In this document: positions 34,757-43,666 of the stretch, piece by piece
How the letters are laid out: the number at the start of each line of letters is the position of its first letter
Position numbering within the stretch: position 1 is the stretch's first letter
Assembly (NCBI GenBank): GCA_963732855.1
Contig: CAVTBB010000002.1
Coordinates: forward strand, 62,001-126,000
Length of the DNA: 64,000 nucleotides
Direction: 5' to 3'
From: DASXVU01 sp963732855
Lineage (GTDB): Archaea > Thermoplasmatota > Thermoplasmata > Methanomassiliicoccales > UBA472
The notes under the pieces: model-generated
Databases searched by the model: none
What the model saw: only the letters and a program-made list of their open reading frames with translations
Told to the model about the DNA's origin: nothing
Translations under genes and position numbers: made by a program

Positions 34757-36007
34757 TCAGATCATCCAGGACTTTACCTGAGGATGCTCGGAACGGAAGA
34801 TGATGCGTCCCTTTTTGACCACATATCTGCGGATGGGCACTTCGATGAAGATGTCCGCCACCCGCTTGGTGCCCAGCACCACCAGGTCTGCGTTCTTTCC
34901 GACCTCAAGGCCGTAAGTGCTCTCTATCCCCAACGCCTTCGCCGGGTTTTTGGTGATCATGTCTAGGAGCATCTTCTGGTCCGAAGGGGTTCCGAGCTGA
35001 CAGGCGTGCTCGTAAAGGTTGCCGATCAACAATGGGTCGCCTATGCCGAACGGTGTGAACCCATTCTGGATATTGTTCGAGGCGAAGCAATGGTTCACGC
35101 CTCCCTTTATGAAGGGTGTAGGGTTGAGGACACCACGGCGCATCGCCTTCTTGTCCCCTCGGCCGCTAAGGAACAGGTCGGTGGCGGGCAAGGTAATGAG
35201 GTTTATCTTGGCTTCGGCCATTCGCTTGATGGTGTCCGCAAGTACAGATGGCTCGACGCTTGACAATGATGTCATGTGTCCCACAGAAACCCTTCCCTGG
35301 TAGCCGTTCTCTAAAGTCCTTTCGATGATGTAATCGATGGAGCGGTAACGTTTGTCCTCAACGTTGTCTCCGAAGTCGGCATGGAAAGCGATGTCCTTGT
35401 TGTACTTCTTGCCCAGCTCGAAGATGACATCCACATGCTGCTTCGTCCCCTCATAGTCGTCCTCGTTGTAGGGGCATCCAGAAACGCCGTCCGCCCCCTT
35501 CTTCAACGCCTCATCGAGGAATCCATAGGCGGTCGGTTCCTTGACAATCCCCTCCTGCGCGAAAGCGAATATAGTGAGATCCACGAAGTCCTTGTACTCT
35601 TCCTTCAGCCTCATCATCGCATCAAAACCGACCAGTCTAGCCAAAGGATCTGTATCTGGCTGAGCCCGGACGATCGTGGTTCCGTGGCGAAGTAGCATAT
35701 CGAGCACCTTCTTCGACCGCTGGTAGACCTCTTCCAACTGGAATCCTTTCTTCAGCTCACCAGTGGTCTTTATGGCCCCAGCTAAGGTCCCTTCCTTGTT
35801 TGGCCTGACCCTTTCCAGAAGAGCTTTTTCCATGTGGATATGGGACTCGATGAAAGTGGGCACCACCACATCCCCGCCAATGTCCACCTCGCAATCTCCT
35901 TTGATGCCCGATCGGATGTCGACTATCTTTCCATTTTCGATGGCAATGTCCACTAAAGGCTTCTCATCATCCAGTCGTGCGTTTTTGATTACCCAGTCAT
36001 AGGTCAT
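34757..36007 (-). CDS. Cytosine deaminase-like amidohydrolase
   Basis: A 416-residue amidohydrolase close to the cytosine deaminase/AtzC branch: IESHIHMEKALLERV near 60 (HxH metal site), VRAQPDTDP near 110, FAQEGIVKEPT near 148, DIAFHADFGDN near 205, VSVGHMTSL near 238, and CFASNNIQNGFTPFG near 300. Two positions differ from E. coli cytosine deaminase: the HCDE motif reads HADF, and the metal-ligand Asp of GHDD is Asn in ASNN. It therefore probably hydrolyses another cyclic amide or ureide. First gene of the operon, followed by DUF1097, fdrA, the small module, allG and allH. Start at 36007 after GGGAGA. Confidence 0.8.
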   Translation of the reverse strand: MTYDWVIKNARLDDEKPLVDIAIENGKIVDIRSGIKGDCEVDIGGDVVVPTFIESHIHMEKALLERVRPNKEGTLAGAIKTTGELKKGFQLEEVYQRSKKVLDMLLRHGTTIVRAQPDTDPLARLVGFDAMMRLKEEYKDFVDLTIFAFAQEGIVKEPTAYGFLDEALKKGADGVSGCPYNEDDYEGTKQHVDVIFELGKKYNKDIAFHADFGDNVEDKRYRSIDYIIERTLENGYQGRVSVGHMTSLSSVEPSVLADTIKRMAEAKINLITLPATDLFLSGRGDKKAMRRGVLNPTPFIKGGVNHCFASNNIQNGFTPFGIGDPLLIGNLYEHACQLGTPSDQKMLLDMITKNPAKALGIESTYGLEVGKNADLVVLGTKRVADIFIEVPIRRYVVKKGRIIFRSEHPQVKSWMI

Positions 36008-36217
36008 CGAGATTCTCCCGTTATGAGCATTGTTCCAAGGCACGATATTTGCTATTGACCTAAAAATTCGGCGAGCCTCGAGGCATTTATGCGCTCGTTT
36101 AACGAAATCAAAACAGTGGATCGTAAGAAATTTTGCAAATGGATGACAAACCCTTTGGTAGTTCTGATCTGCTGCTTCGTAAGGCTGATTGAGCCCATTA
36201 TCAATAGAGCAACATGC

Positions 36218-38713
36218 TTACTGACTCGACCCACCCGGCAGCTGTTCTTGCAGGGAGATGCCCCGAGCCACCTCCCCTTTTCTGATCAGGTGGTTGTAAA
36301 GGACCACCTTCAGGAAATCGGTGATAACGAACACTATCAACATCTCAACCCAGATAAAGGCCACGTACTGGATATCCAGCTTAGGCAACAATATGCCAAA
36401 GGTTACCAGTATGGTAGCAACCACCTGGGTGATGATAATCGCACCCAACAATTGACGGGCTGGCTTCACCGACCAAAAATGCCCCTTGGTCCTGGCGACC
36501 AGAACCACCAGGTGCCCTCCCACCGAAAGCTTCAGATAGACGAACGATTGGATAGCTATCTGGTCCAGATGGAAGACGTCTAGTCCTATCCACAGTGTCG
36601 AGAACGACGCGACTACACCGATCATTCCCAGGAAAGTGGCGATTATGATAACCGTGTGAAGGTCCCATTTTTCTGGCTTGGCGGAATAACGGACGTTGTC
36701 ATACGAGATGGTCAAGATTGGAAGATCGTTGAGCAGGGCTAGGAGCACGATCATAAGCGCGGTGATGGGATAGAACTGGAATACGATGATGGAAAGGGTC
36801 ACGAAGAATAGTAACCGCATCGTCTCAGATATCCGGTAGATCGAGTAATTGATCATGCGCTGGAATATCTTTCTGCTTTCCACTATCGAGTCAATGATAA
36901 CTGAAAGCCCTGGTCTAGTGAGGACAATGTCAGCCGCTGATTTTGCCGCATCGGTAGCTCCTTGAACTGCAATGCCGGCATTTGCTTTCTTCAGAGCAGG
37001 GGCGTCGTTCACCCCGTCTCCTGTCATCCCCACGATGTGGCCCTTCTTCTGCAGCAAATCAACGATTCGATATTTTGCCTCTGGGAACACCTCGGCGAAT
37101 CCGTCCGCTTTCTCGATCATTTCTTGCGCCTGTTGGTCTTGTGCGTTGAGCAGCTCCTTGGCGTTGATGATGTTCGTTCCCAGCCCGACCTCCTTGGCGA
37201 CCTCCTTGGCGATGGCAGTATGGTCTCCAGTGACCATTTTCACATTGATCCCCATCTGGCGTGCCTGCTTGATCGTCTCGGCCGAATCGTCCCGTGGCGG
37301 ATCCTGTAGGCCCAGTACCCCTAGGAACTTCCAGCCGGCGTTATCCTTCCTCACAATACCAAGGGCACGATACCCTAATTTGGCCATTTCCTCAACATCT
37401 TTGTTGACCTTTCCTTTGATGGCTTCTTTGTTCTCCGCCATCTCCAACGCTACCTGGGGGGCCCCCTTTGCCACTTGGAAATCCCCTTTGTCGCCCTCCA
37501 CAATGGCCTCGGTGCGTTTAATGACTGGATCGAAGGGCGTAAAGCTCTTGATCTTGAACCCGGCGACCTTGTCGCCAGCCTCTGGCGTTTCCTTCATTTT
37601 CTCCAGGATGGCGTTGTCGATAGGATCTTTATCCTCAGCACGTGAAGCGAGTAAGGCTACCAGCAACACGTCCTCTTGCTGTGCATCGCCATAGGTCACT
37701 ATCTTCGCTACCGAAAGTTGATTCTTGGTGATGGTACCGGTCTTGTCGCTGCAGAGTATGTCCATACCGGCGAGCTCCTCGATGGCGGTGAGCTTGCTGA
37801 CCAGGGCTTCCTTCTTGGCCAGGACGATGGCCCCGATGGCCAAGGTGACGGACAGGACCGCAGGCAATGCGACTGGTATCCCTGCTATGGTGAGAACGAG
37901 GGCGAACTGCAGAGTCTCCAGCAGGCCCTGGTGTCGCAGAGTAGCCACAACGAACACGATCAACACCAGGACGGCGACGATCGCTATCAGGTAGTTCCCT
38001 ATCTTCAGCACGTTCTTCTGGAAGTGACTTTCGCTCGTGGCTTCCTCTACGAGTTTGGTTGTCTTGCCAAAATAGGTGTGCATTCCAGTGTTAACTACCA
38101 GGCCATTCATTTCTCCCCTTCGAACGATAGAGCCGGAATAAGCTACATCATTCACTGCCTTCTCAACAGACAGAGACTCGCCAGTGAGCGCGGACTGGTC
38201 AACGTCAAGATATTGGCCCTCGATAAGTTTGACATCGGCAGGAACGATGTCCCCCAGACGGACCCGAACCACATCGCCGGGGACCAATTCGCCTGCGGGA
38301 ACCACGCCCCACTTTCCGTCCCTTAATACCTTTGCGGTCAGGGCAAGTCGCTGCTTCAGTAGTTCTATCGCTTTCCCAGCTTTACTCTCCTGGTAGAAAC
38401 CGACAATGGCATTCGTGAACAATAGTGCCAAGATGATGAAGAAGTCCTCCCAATGTCCGATGATAGCGGACAGCACCACCGCGAATTCGATCATGAAAGG
38501 GATAGGGCCGTAAAAATAACGGAAGAATTTGATGAGGGGGTTGACCTTTTTCTCAGTGATCTCATTCTTTCCATACTTTTGCTGTCGTTCAATAACCGTT
38601 TTGGCGCTCAGGCCATTTTCACTGCTGGACAGTTGCGCGAATAGCTTATCAACGCTTGTGGTGGCTATATCGGCCTTGATCTGATTTTCTGTATCTGGGT
38701 CGTCTCCGGTCAT
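36218..38713 (-). CDS. P3A-type plasma-membrane H+-ATPase
   Basis: An 831-residue proton pump of the fungal/plant Pma1 type, also found in Thermoplasmatota and other prokaryotes. It shows SALTGESLSVEK near 175, the membrane motif IAGIPVALPAVLSVT near 275, CSDKTGTITKNQLSV near 322, MVTGDHTAIAKEVA near 500 and MTGDGVNDAPALKKA near 565, and it lacks the long C-terminal autoinhibitory tail of plant pumps. It exports H+ and fits an acid-exposed cell. I start at 38713, five bases after GGAGGTG; a longer in-frame version from 38734 would include the ribosome site itself. Confidence 0.93.
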   Translation of the reverse strand: MTGDDPDTENQIKADIATTSVDKLFAQLSSSENGLSAKTVIERQQKYGKNEITEKKVNPLIKFFRYFYGPIPFMIEFAVVLSAIIGHWEDFFIILALLFTNAIVGFYQESKAGKAIELLKQRLALTAKVLRDGKWGVVPAGELVPGDVVRVRLGDIVPADVKLIEGQYLDVDQSALTGESLSVEKAVNDVAYSGSIVRRGEMNGLVVNTGMHTYFGKTTKLVEEATSESHFQKNVLKIGNYLIAIVAVLVLIVFVVATLRHQGLLETLQFALVLTIAGIPVALPAVLSVTLAIGAIVLAKKEALVSKLTAIEELAGMDILCSDKTGTITKNQLSVAKIVTYGDAQQEDVLLVALLASRAEDKDPIDNAILEKMKETPEAGDKVAGFKIKSFTPFDPVIKRTEAIVEGDKGDFQVAKGAPQVALEMAENKEAIKGKVNKDVEEMAKLGYRALGIVRKDNAGWKFLGVLGLQDPPRDDSAETIKQARQMGINVKMVTGDHTAIAKEVAKEVGLGTNIINAKELLNAQDQQAQEMIEKADGFAEVFPEAKYRIVDLLQKKGHIVGMTGDGVNDAPALKKANAGIAVQGATDAAKSAADIVLTRPGLSVIIDSIVESRKIFQRMINYSIYRISETMRLLFFVTLSIIVFQFYPITALMIVLLALLNDLPILTISYDNVRYSAKPEKWDLHTVIIIATFLGMIGVVASFSTLWIGLDVFHLDQIAIQSFVYLKLSVGGHLVVLVARTKGHFWSVKPARQLLGAIIITQVVATILVTFGILLPKLDIQYVAFIWVEMLIVFVITDFLKVVLYNHLIRKGEVARGISLQEQLPGGSSQ

Positions 38714-38782
38714 TGAATCACCTCCAATCAGCACTGATCTTTAGAAATATACCCATTCATCTGTTTCGATTGAGAACAGCGT

Positions 38783-40048
38783 CTATTTATCATAAATTCT
38801 CCTGGTCGTGGATATGCGACGGGTGATCCGTTTCAAAGGTAGCAGTATAATTCCCGCAAACACTTGCAATATGGCGAGGATCAAGAGGCCGACCTCAAAG
38901 GATGAAGTGATCGCCACCACTAATCCTATCAGTATCGGACCTAGGACCCCCACTCCCACGGAAAGGCCATTCAGAAGTCCAGTAGCGCCCCCTATGAGGC
39001 TGTTTGGCGAAACGTCCTGAAGCAGGCTGAATAGGTTTGGCTGCATGATCGCGATAAAGAAGAAAACCAGTGAAAGGTCCAGGATCACGAGCGTCTTGTC
39101 CTGCAGCTGGATCGCCAGAAATATGAATAACCCGCAGAGCAAGGCGAATGATGAGGCGACGCCGACGATCTTGCCAGTCCGAGTACTTATTGCCGAGCCA
39201 ACGAACAGGCCAGCGATACCCCCTAGATACGGAATGGAGGCTGCCCAGAACAGGTCATCGGTCGTGAAACCTTTCGCCTGGATCATGTATGTGGGCAGCC
39301 ACAGGGATATTCCCCACCATGCCAGATTGGTCGCTATGTCCGCGGCCAGTAAATATCCGATGCCTTTTATCCGGAACGACTCGCGAATGTTAGCCAGATT
39401 GGCACGGACCCCTCTATTTGTTATGGTTGATCCGGATCGTCCTTGAGGGCTGTCCTCAAGACGCAGGTAGATCAATGCCACACCAACGATACCGATAAGC
39501 CCGATGGAAAAGAAAGCGTAACGCCAGTTAGTGATTAGGATCAGAGGAACGAGGACGAGCGCAGCCAGAAGGTTAGATGCATACAAAGATGCGAAGTAGA
39601 GCGAATTGACCCATGTGCGCTCTCGTGGAGGGAACCATTCTTGGGTCACCTTGCTTGCGCTTGGAAAGAGGGGCCCCTCCGAAAGGCCAAGGAGCAGTCT
39701 GAGAATTATGGAGACCCAAAGTATCAGGCCAATCATCCCGGTGAAGAAGGTGATTATCGACCATACCGTCATTATCACGATCAGGCCGCGGCGTGGGCCA
39801 ATCCTGTCAATAAGAGGTGAGATGAAGATGTTCGAGAAGCCATAACCGACGAGGAATATACCCAAGAGAATGCCGCCATAAAGGCCTTGCTCGCTTCCGG
39901 TCCAGCCGTAATCCGCACCGATGAATGGCAGCGCAACCGATATGTTCACACGAGTTAGATAGCCGATCAGGGTGGAAAGCATAAGGATTATGGCGATGTC
40001 CCGCTGCCTTCTTTTTAGACCACCGTTCGACCGTTCACTTGGATCCAC
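38783..40048 (-). CDS. MFS transporter, ACS (anion:cation symporter) type
   Basis: A 421-residue protein with 12 helices in two halves. The loop between helices 2 and 3 reads GYGFSNIFISPLIDRIGPRR, and the helix-4/5 region LRLLLGLSEGPLFPSASKV followed by WFPPRERTW is the signature of the anion:cation symporter group (hexuronate, phthalate, glucarate, sialate carriers). The substrate is an organic anion not identifiable from sequence. A TATA-like GTTTAAGG on its strand about 25 bases before the start suggests a leaderless transcript. It lies upstream of the H+-ATPase on the same strand, with a 70-base gap. Confidence 0.85.
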   Translation of the reverse strand: MDPSERSNGGLKRRQRDIAIILMLSTLIGYLTRVNISVALPFIGADYGWTGSEQGLYGGILLGIFLVGYGFSNIFISPLIDRIGPRRGLIVIMTVWSIITFFTGMIGLILWVSIILRLLLGLSEGPLFPSASKVTQEWFPPRERTWVNSLYFASLYASNLLAALVLVPLILITNWRYAFFSIGLIGIVGVALIYLRLEDSPQGRSGSTITNRGVRANLANIRESFRIKGIGYLLAADIATNLAWWGISLWLPTYMIQAKGFTTDDLFWAASIPYLGGIAGLFVGSAISTRTGKIVGVASSFALLCGLFIFLAIQLQDKTLVILDLSLVFFFIAIMQPNLFSLLQDVSPNSLIGGATGLLNGLSVGVGVLGPILIGLVVAITSSFEVGLLILAILQVFAGIILLPLKRITRRISTTRRIYDK

Positions 40049-40360
40049 TTGTCTTTGATTCCCGCCCGACCCTTAAACGCTTTTCGTCGTCGAGTGATTC
40101 ATGCTATTAGGCCAAAGCCGCAGCGGCTCCACGGACATCTCTTGGACAGATATGATTCATTAGTGAGGCCAACTTCAGGGAATCGGCTAAAGTTGAGCAC
40201 ATTGGGGAAGGATGCAATTATAGAACCAGCCATCGAGTAGACTCATTCGAATTGTTGACGGACAATTATGGTCATGACTGGACAGACTTGCGAATTGGTC
40301 AGTGGCTCGGTCGATTTTGGAAAAAGAATAATTAACGCATCACCGACAGTTTAATGTCTG
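40049..40360. other. Divergent promoter region
   Basis: Holds the promoter elements of the MFS gene (about 40071-40082, minus strand) and of the UspA gene (AGAATAATTAA at 40325-40335). No gene seen. Confidence 0.4.
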
Positions 40361-40813
40361 ATGTGCTGGAGTACTTACATTGGTGATATTACGACAGACA
40401 TAAAGCGTATACTCGTAGGTATCGACGGCTCAAGCAACTCGAACAAGGCGGCGTCGTTCGCGGCCAAAATAGCAAAGCAATTCGATGCCGAAGTCACGTT
40501 ACTTTTTGTGGTTTCTCCCTCCGATCACGACATGCTTGCGGGGAAATCCACCACCATGAACGAGGAAAACAGGGGCTTTGGCGAGCAGCGTCTGAAAAAC
40601 GCAGAATCGACCTTCACAGAAACCGGTGTCAATTTTGATACAGATATCGAGTTCGGACATGCCGCCGAGAAGATCCTCCAGGTCTCAGAACGGGGTTACG
40701 ATCTCGTCGTCGTAGGCAATCGGGGTCTCAGCGCTGTCCGCGGGTTCCTCATGGGGAGCGTGTCTAGCCAAGTTGCCCAACATTCGAAGGTGCCGGTGGT
40801 GGTCGTCCCCTGA
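40361..40813 (+). CDS. Universal stress protein (UspA family)
   Basis: A single-domain protein of 150 residues: KRILVGIDGSSNSNKAASFA at the start and the ATP-binding GNRGLSAVRGFLMGSVSSQV near 125, so it belongs to the nucleotide-binding class. A TATA-like element ends about 25 bases before the ATG, so the transcript is likely leaderless. It is divergent from the MFS/H+-ATPase pair; a role in energy or pH stress is possible but not shown. Confidence 0.88.
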   Translation: MCWSTYIGDITTDIKRILVGIDGSSNSNKAASFAAKIAKQFDAEVTLLFVVSPSDHDMLAGKSTTMNEENRGFGEQRLKNAESTFTETGVNFDTDIEFGHAAEKILQVSERGYDLVVVGNRGLSAVRGFLMGSVSSQVAQHSKVPVVVVP

Positions 40814-41187
40814 TGGGACTTCCTTTCGCATTGAAGAGATAGATTCCAATGAGAGGCAAATAAAAGGATCGTTAGTCCATATGCTGAAGTGACCTCAACA
40901 ATAAGCGACAGTAATGTATGTAGAGAACTCAATTTCAAAGGAGTCACATCTATACAACATGCGTTAGAATGGTCGGTTCATGTCGAGGAAGAATAATATC
41001 CCGACGCCGAGGAAAATGATGTCTTCTACCTTACTTCGATATCGCAAAAGAAAGATTAGGTTACTCATTTTGTTCCTGGCCTCATAGAGGTCCGATTTGT
41101 TTATGATCGGATTGATGGACATAATTGTACAGTTCCGACGTAATTCGGGTTCTTTATTAAATACCATGATGACCTGGTTCAGGATGT
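40814..41187. other. Non-coding stretch before ablA
   Basis: No convincing gene. A 67-codon frame on the minus strand (40964-41167) has no ribosome site and ends in the ablA promoter. TTTATTAAATAC at 41153-41164, about 25 bases before the ablA ATG, is a good TATA element for a leaderless ablA transcript. Confidence 0.45.
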
Positions 41188-42510
41188 ATGGATGAGAGCA
41201 AGGATTGTCATGTGGGGGCGGAATTCATGTCCCAAAGGTTTTCTGATGGCAACGTCACAGTTCGGTGGCATGATTGGAAGTGGCAAATTGAACATTCAGT
41301 CAAGGATATCAATTCACTCGAGCATTTGTTGGGTGTAACATTTTCTGAAAAAGAGAAACAGCTCCTGAAACAAACCATAGACAAGTTCCCGATGAACATA
41401 ACCCCTTACTACATGTCACTGATCGATGTTGCCGATTACAGGAATGATCCAATTTTTATGCAATGCTTTCCCTCACCGAAGGAACTTCAAATTGACGAAG
41501 AGGATATGGTAGACCCCCTTTCAGAGGACAGAGACAGTCCGGTACCCGGTATAACCCACAGATATCCAGACCGGGTATTATTCTTGATAAGCAATCGATG
41601 CTCCATGTATTGTAGGCACTGTACGCGTAAAAGAAAAGTGGGTGATATCGACTATATACCGGACCGACAACAAATACAGAAAGGCTTGGACTACATCGGT
41701 GAACACGCAGAGATCAGGGATGTCCTACTTTCAGGGGGTGACCCGTTGATGCTCTCCGATGACCAACTTGATTGGATATTGACAGAGATCGGGAAAATTC
41801 CGCATGTTGAGGTGGTCCGGATTGGCACAAGGGTTCCCGTTGTCCTGCCTTATCGCATCACTGAGGACCTGGTAAACATGCTAAAGAAACATCATCCTCT
41901 TTGGATAAACACTCAGTTCAATCATCCCAAAGAGATGACTCGATCTTCGAAAGAGGCTTTGGCTCGATTGGCGGACGCTGGATTGCCTCTGGGAAATCAA
42001 TCTGTATTGTTGGCAGGAGTAAATGATTGCCCCAAAATAATGAAGGCTTTGGTGCACAAATTGGTCGCAAATCGAGTACGACCATATTACTTGTACCAAT
42101 GTGATTTGTCTGAAGGATTGTCTCATTTCCGCACCCCGGTCTCAAAAGGTATTGAAATTATGGAGAACCTGATCGGACATACAAGCGGTTTTGCGGTTCC
42201 CACCTATGTGATAGATGCACCAGGGGGTGGTGGGAAGATTCCAGTTACACCCAATTACTTGATATCTTGGTCCACGAACAAAGTTGTATTACGAAATTAC
42301 GAAGGTGTGATAACCACATATAATGAACCGACCTCTTATACACCAGTACGCTGTGACCTAAAATGTACAGATTGCCGTCTCCAGCTAAATCTGAAAGAAG
42401 GGGATGAATCGAAAGCAGTAGGTATCGCCAAGCTCCTATGCGATTATGATCCAGCTATTTCCTTGGTGCCATCGGACAATGAACGGATGGAACGGAGGAA
42501 CCTTGAGTGA
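41188..42510 (+). CDS. ablA: Lysine 2,3-aminomutase
   Basis: A radical-SAM, PLP-dependent enzyme that converts L-alpha-lysine to L-beta-lysine. Of 440 residues, the cluster motif is CSMYCRHCTRKRKVG near 138-150, the SAM-binding LLSGGDPLMLSD near 186, and the PLP-lysine region PGGGGKIPVTPNYL near 350. C-terminal Cys residues (CDLKCTDCRL) recall the zinc site of the clostridial enzyme. The next gene encodes an acetyltransferase, giving the ablAB pair that makes N-epsilon-acetyl-beta-lysine, a compatible solute of methanogens and some other archaea and bacteria. The stop overlaps the start region of ablB. Confidence 0.93.
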   Translation: MDESKDCHVGAEFMSQRFSDGNVTVRWHDWKWQIEHSVKDINSLEHLLGVTFSEKEKQLLKQTIDKFPMNITPYYMSLIDVADYRNDPIFMQCFPSPKELQIDEEDMVDPLSEDRDSPVPGITHRYPDRVLFLISNRCSMYCRHCTRKRKVGDIDYIPDRQQIQKGLDYIGEHAEIRDVLLSGGDPLMLSDDQLDWILTEIGKIPHVEVVRIGTRVPVVLPYRITEDLVNMLKKHHPLWINTQFNHPKEMTRSSKEALARLADAGLPLGNQSVLLAGVNDCPKIMKALVHKLVANRVRPYYLYQCDLSEGLSHFRTPVSKGIEIMENLIGHTSGFAVPTYVIDAPGGGGKIPVTPNYLISWSTNKVVLRNYEGVITTYNEPTSYTPVRCDLKCTDCRLQLNLKEGDESKAVGIAKLLCDYDPAISLVPSDNERMERRNLE

Positions 42511-42517
42511 TGAAATA

Positions 42518-43333
42518 ATGGAGATCCGGGGCAATATGGTTCAGCAAGGGCCAGATAACGACCGGGTCTATCTTTTCAAGCCACGGATCGAGAACCCTGA
42601 AGAAATAGCCAAAGAACTGATATTGTTGGCAAAGAAGAACGGACGTTCTAAGGTTGTGGCGAAGATTCCTTCTTCCTCAATCCTGGATTTTGCTAGATTT
42701 GGTTACGTTGTAGAGGCCACCATTCCCCGCCTATATCGAGGGAGTGTTAATGGGATCTTGATGTCGATCTTCATCGACCCCGAGAGGGCGTCACCAGAAA
42801 GAGATGATTTCGATAGAGTGGTCGATCTAGCCCGTTCAAGGCGGCATGATCCCAGCATCTCCCTTCCTGATGTGGCCGTGGATGCGGCAATAAAGCAGGA
42901 CGCTTGCTCGCTGGCCGAGCTCTATTCATCAACATTCGAAAGTTATCCATTTCCAATCCATGACCCCGAATATATCGTGATGACAATGGACAACAATACT
43001 GACTACTATTCGATCAAAGAAGGAGGGAGGACCATTGGGGCCGCTTCTGCAGAGATCGATCATAAGGGAGAGAACGTGGAAATGACCGATTTCGCTGTGT
43101 CGCCATCTCACAGGGGTAAGGGCTTGGCCAGAAAATTGCTGGCAGAAATGGAGTCGCAGGTAAAGAAAAAAGGGATACGGGTTGCTTATACGATCGCACG
43201 TGCGTCTTCCAATGGAATAAATATAACATTCGCAAGACTTGGTTATGAGTATCGAGGCAGATTAGTAAAAAATACCAACATTTGCGGTCAAATGGAAAGT
43301 ATGAACGTCTGGTCGAAAGACCTGCTTTTATAA
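42518..43333 (+). CDS. ablB: Beta-lysine N-acetyltransferase
   Basis: A 271-residue protein. The N-terminal half (about 1-130) is the AblB-specific part; the C-terminal half is a GNAT domain with AVSPSHRGKGLARKLLAEME near 200 as the acetyl-CoA motif. It acetylates beta-lysine on its epsilon nitrogen to give the osmolyte. I start at ATG 42518; a TTG at 42503 lies closer to the GGAGGA ribosome site and may be used instead. Coupled to ablA. Confidence 0.88.
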   Translation: MEIRGNMVQQGPDNDRVYLFKPRIENPEEIAKELILLAKKNGRSKVVAKIPSSSILDFARFGYVVEATIPRLYRGSVNGILMSIFIDPERASPERDDFDRVVDLARSRRHDPSISLPDVAVDAAIKQDACSLAELYSSTFESYPFPIHDPEYIVMTMDNNTDYYSIKEGGRTIGAASAEIDHKGENVEMTDFAVSPSHRGKGLARKLLAEMESQVKKKGIRVAYTIARASSNGINITFARLGYEYRGRLVKNTNICGQMESMNVWSKDLLL

Positions 43334-43666
43334 AATGGTTCCAACAGGTACTAAGGTTCCAAGATCCGTGAGGAAAGAGATCGAAATATGGAACCACAGT
43401 GAACCCCAAATGCTCCTATGCAGCCCATCACCGTACATTGTGCGTCTGAAACCGACCACCGCACCCTTCGATGCTGCATTTCTATCGGTCCCCTGTGTAA
43501 ATCCTGGCTATATTTCATTGGAAAGAGTGAAGCTTAATGACCAATGATCCGAGGAGGAGATCGATTGGGCCTAAGGAAACGATGTCTTGAACGATTCGGA
43601 CGAAACGGGCATTCTGCCTATCAATATTCCCAAGAATTTTTCTACATGTGGATATAATTAAGATCG
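43334..43666. other. Non-coding stretch
   Basis: A 70-codon frame (43335-43547) directly follows ablB but has no ribosome site and no recognisable content. GGATATAATTAAG (43650-43662) lies too close to the next ATG to serve as its TATA box in the usual spacing. Confidence 0.35.

Noticed and set aside
40964..41167. Possible small membrane protein on the minus strand
   Set aside because: Some hydrophobicity at the C-terminus, but no ribosome site, and its first codons coincide with the TATA element of ablA.
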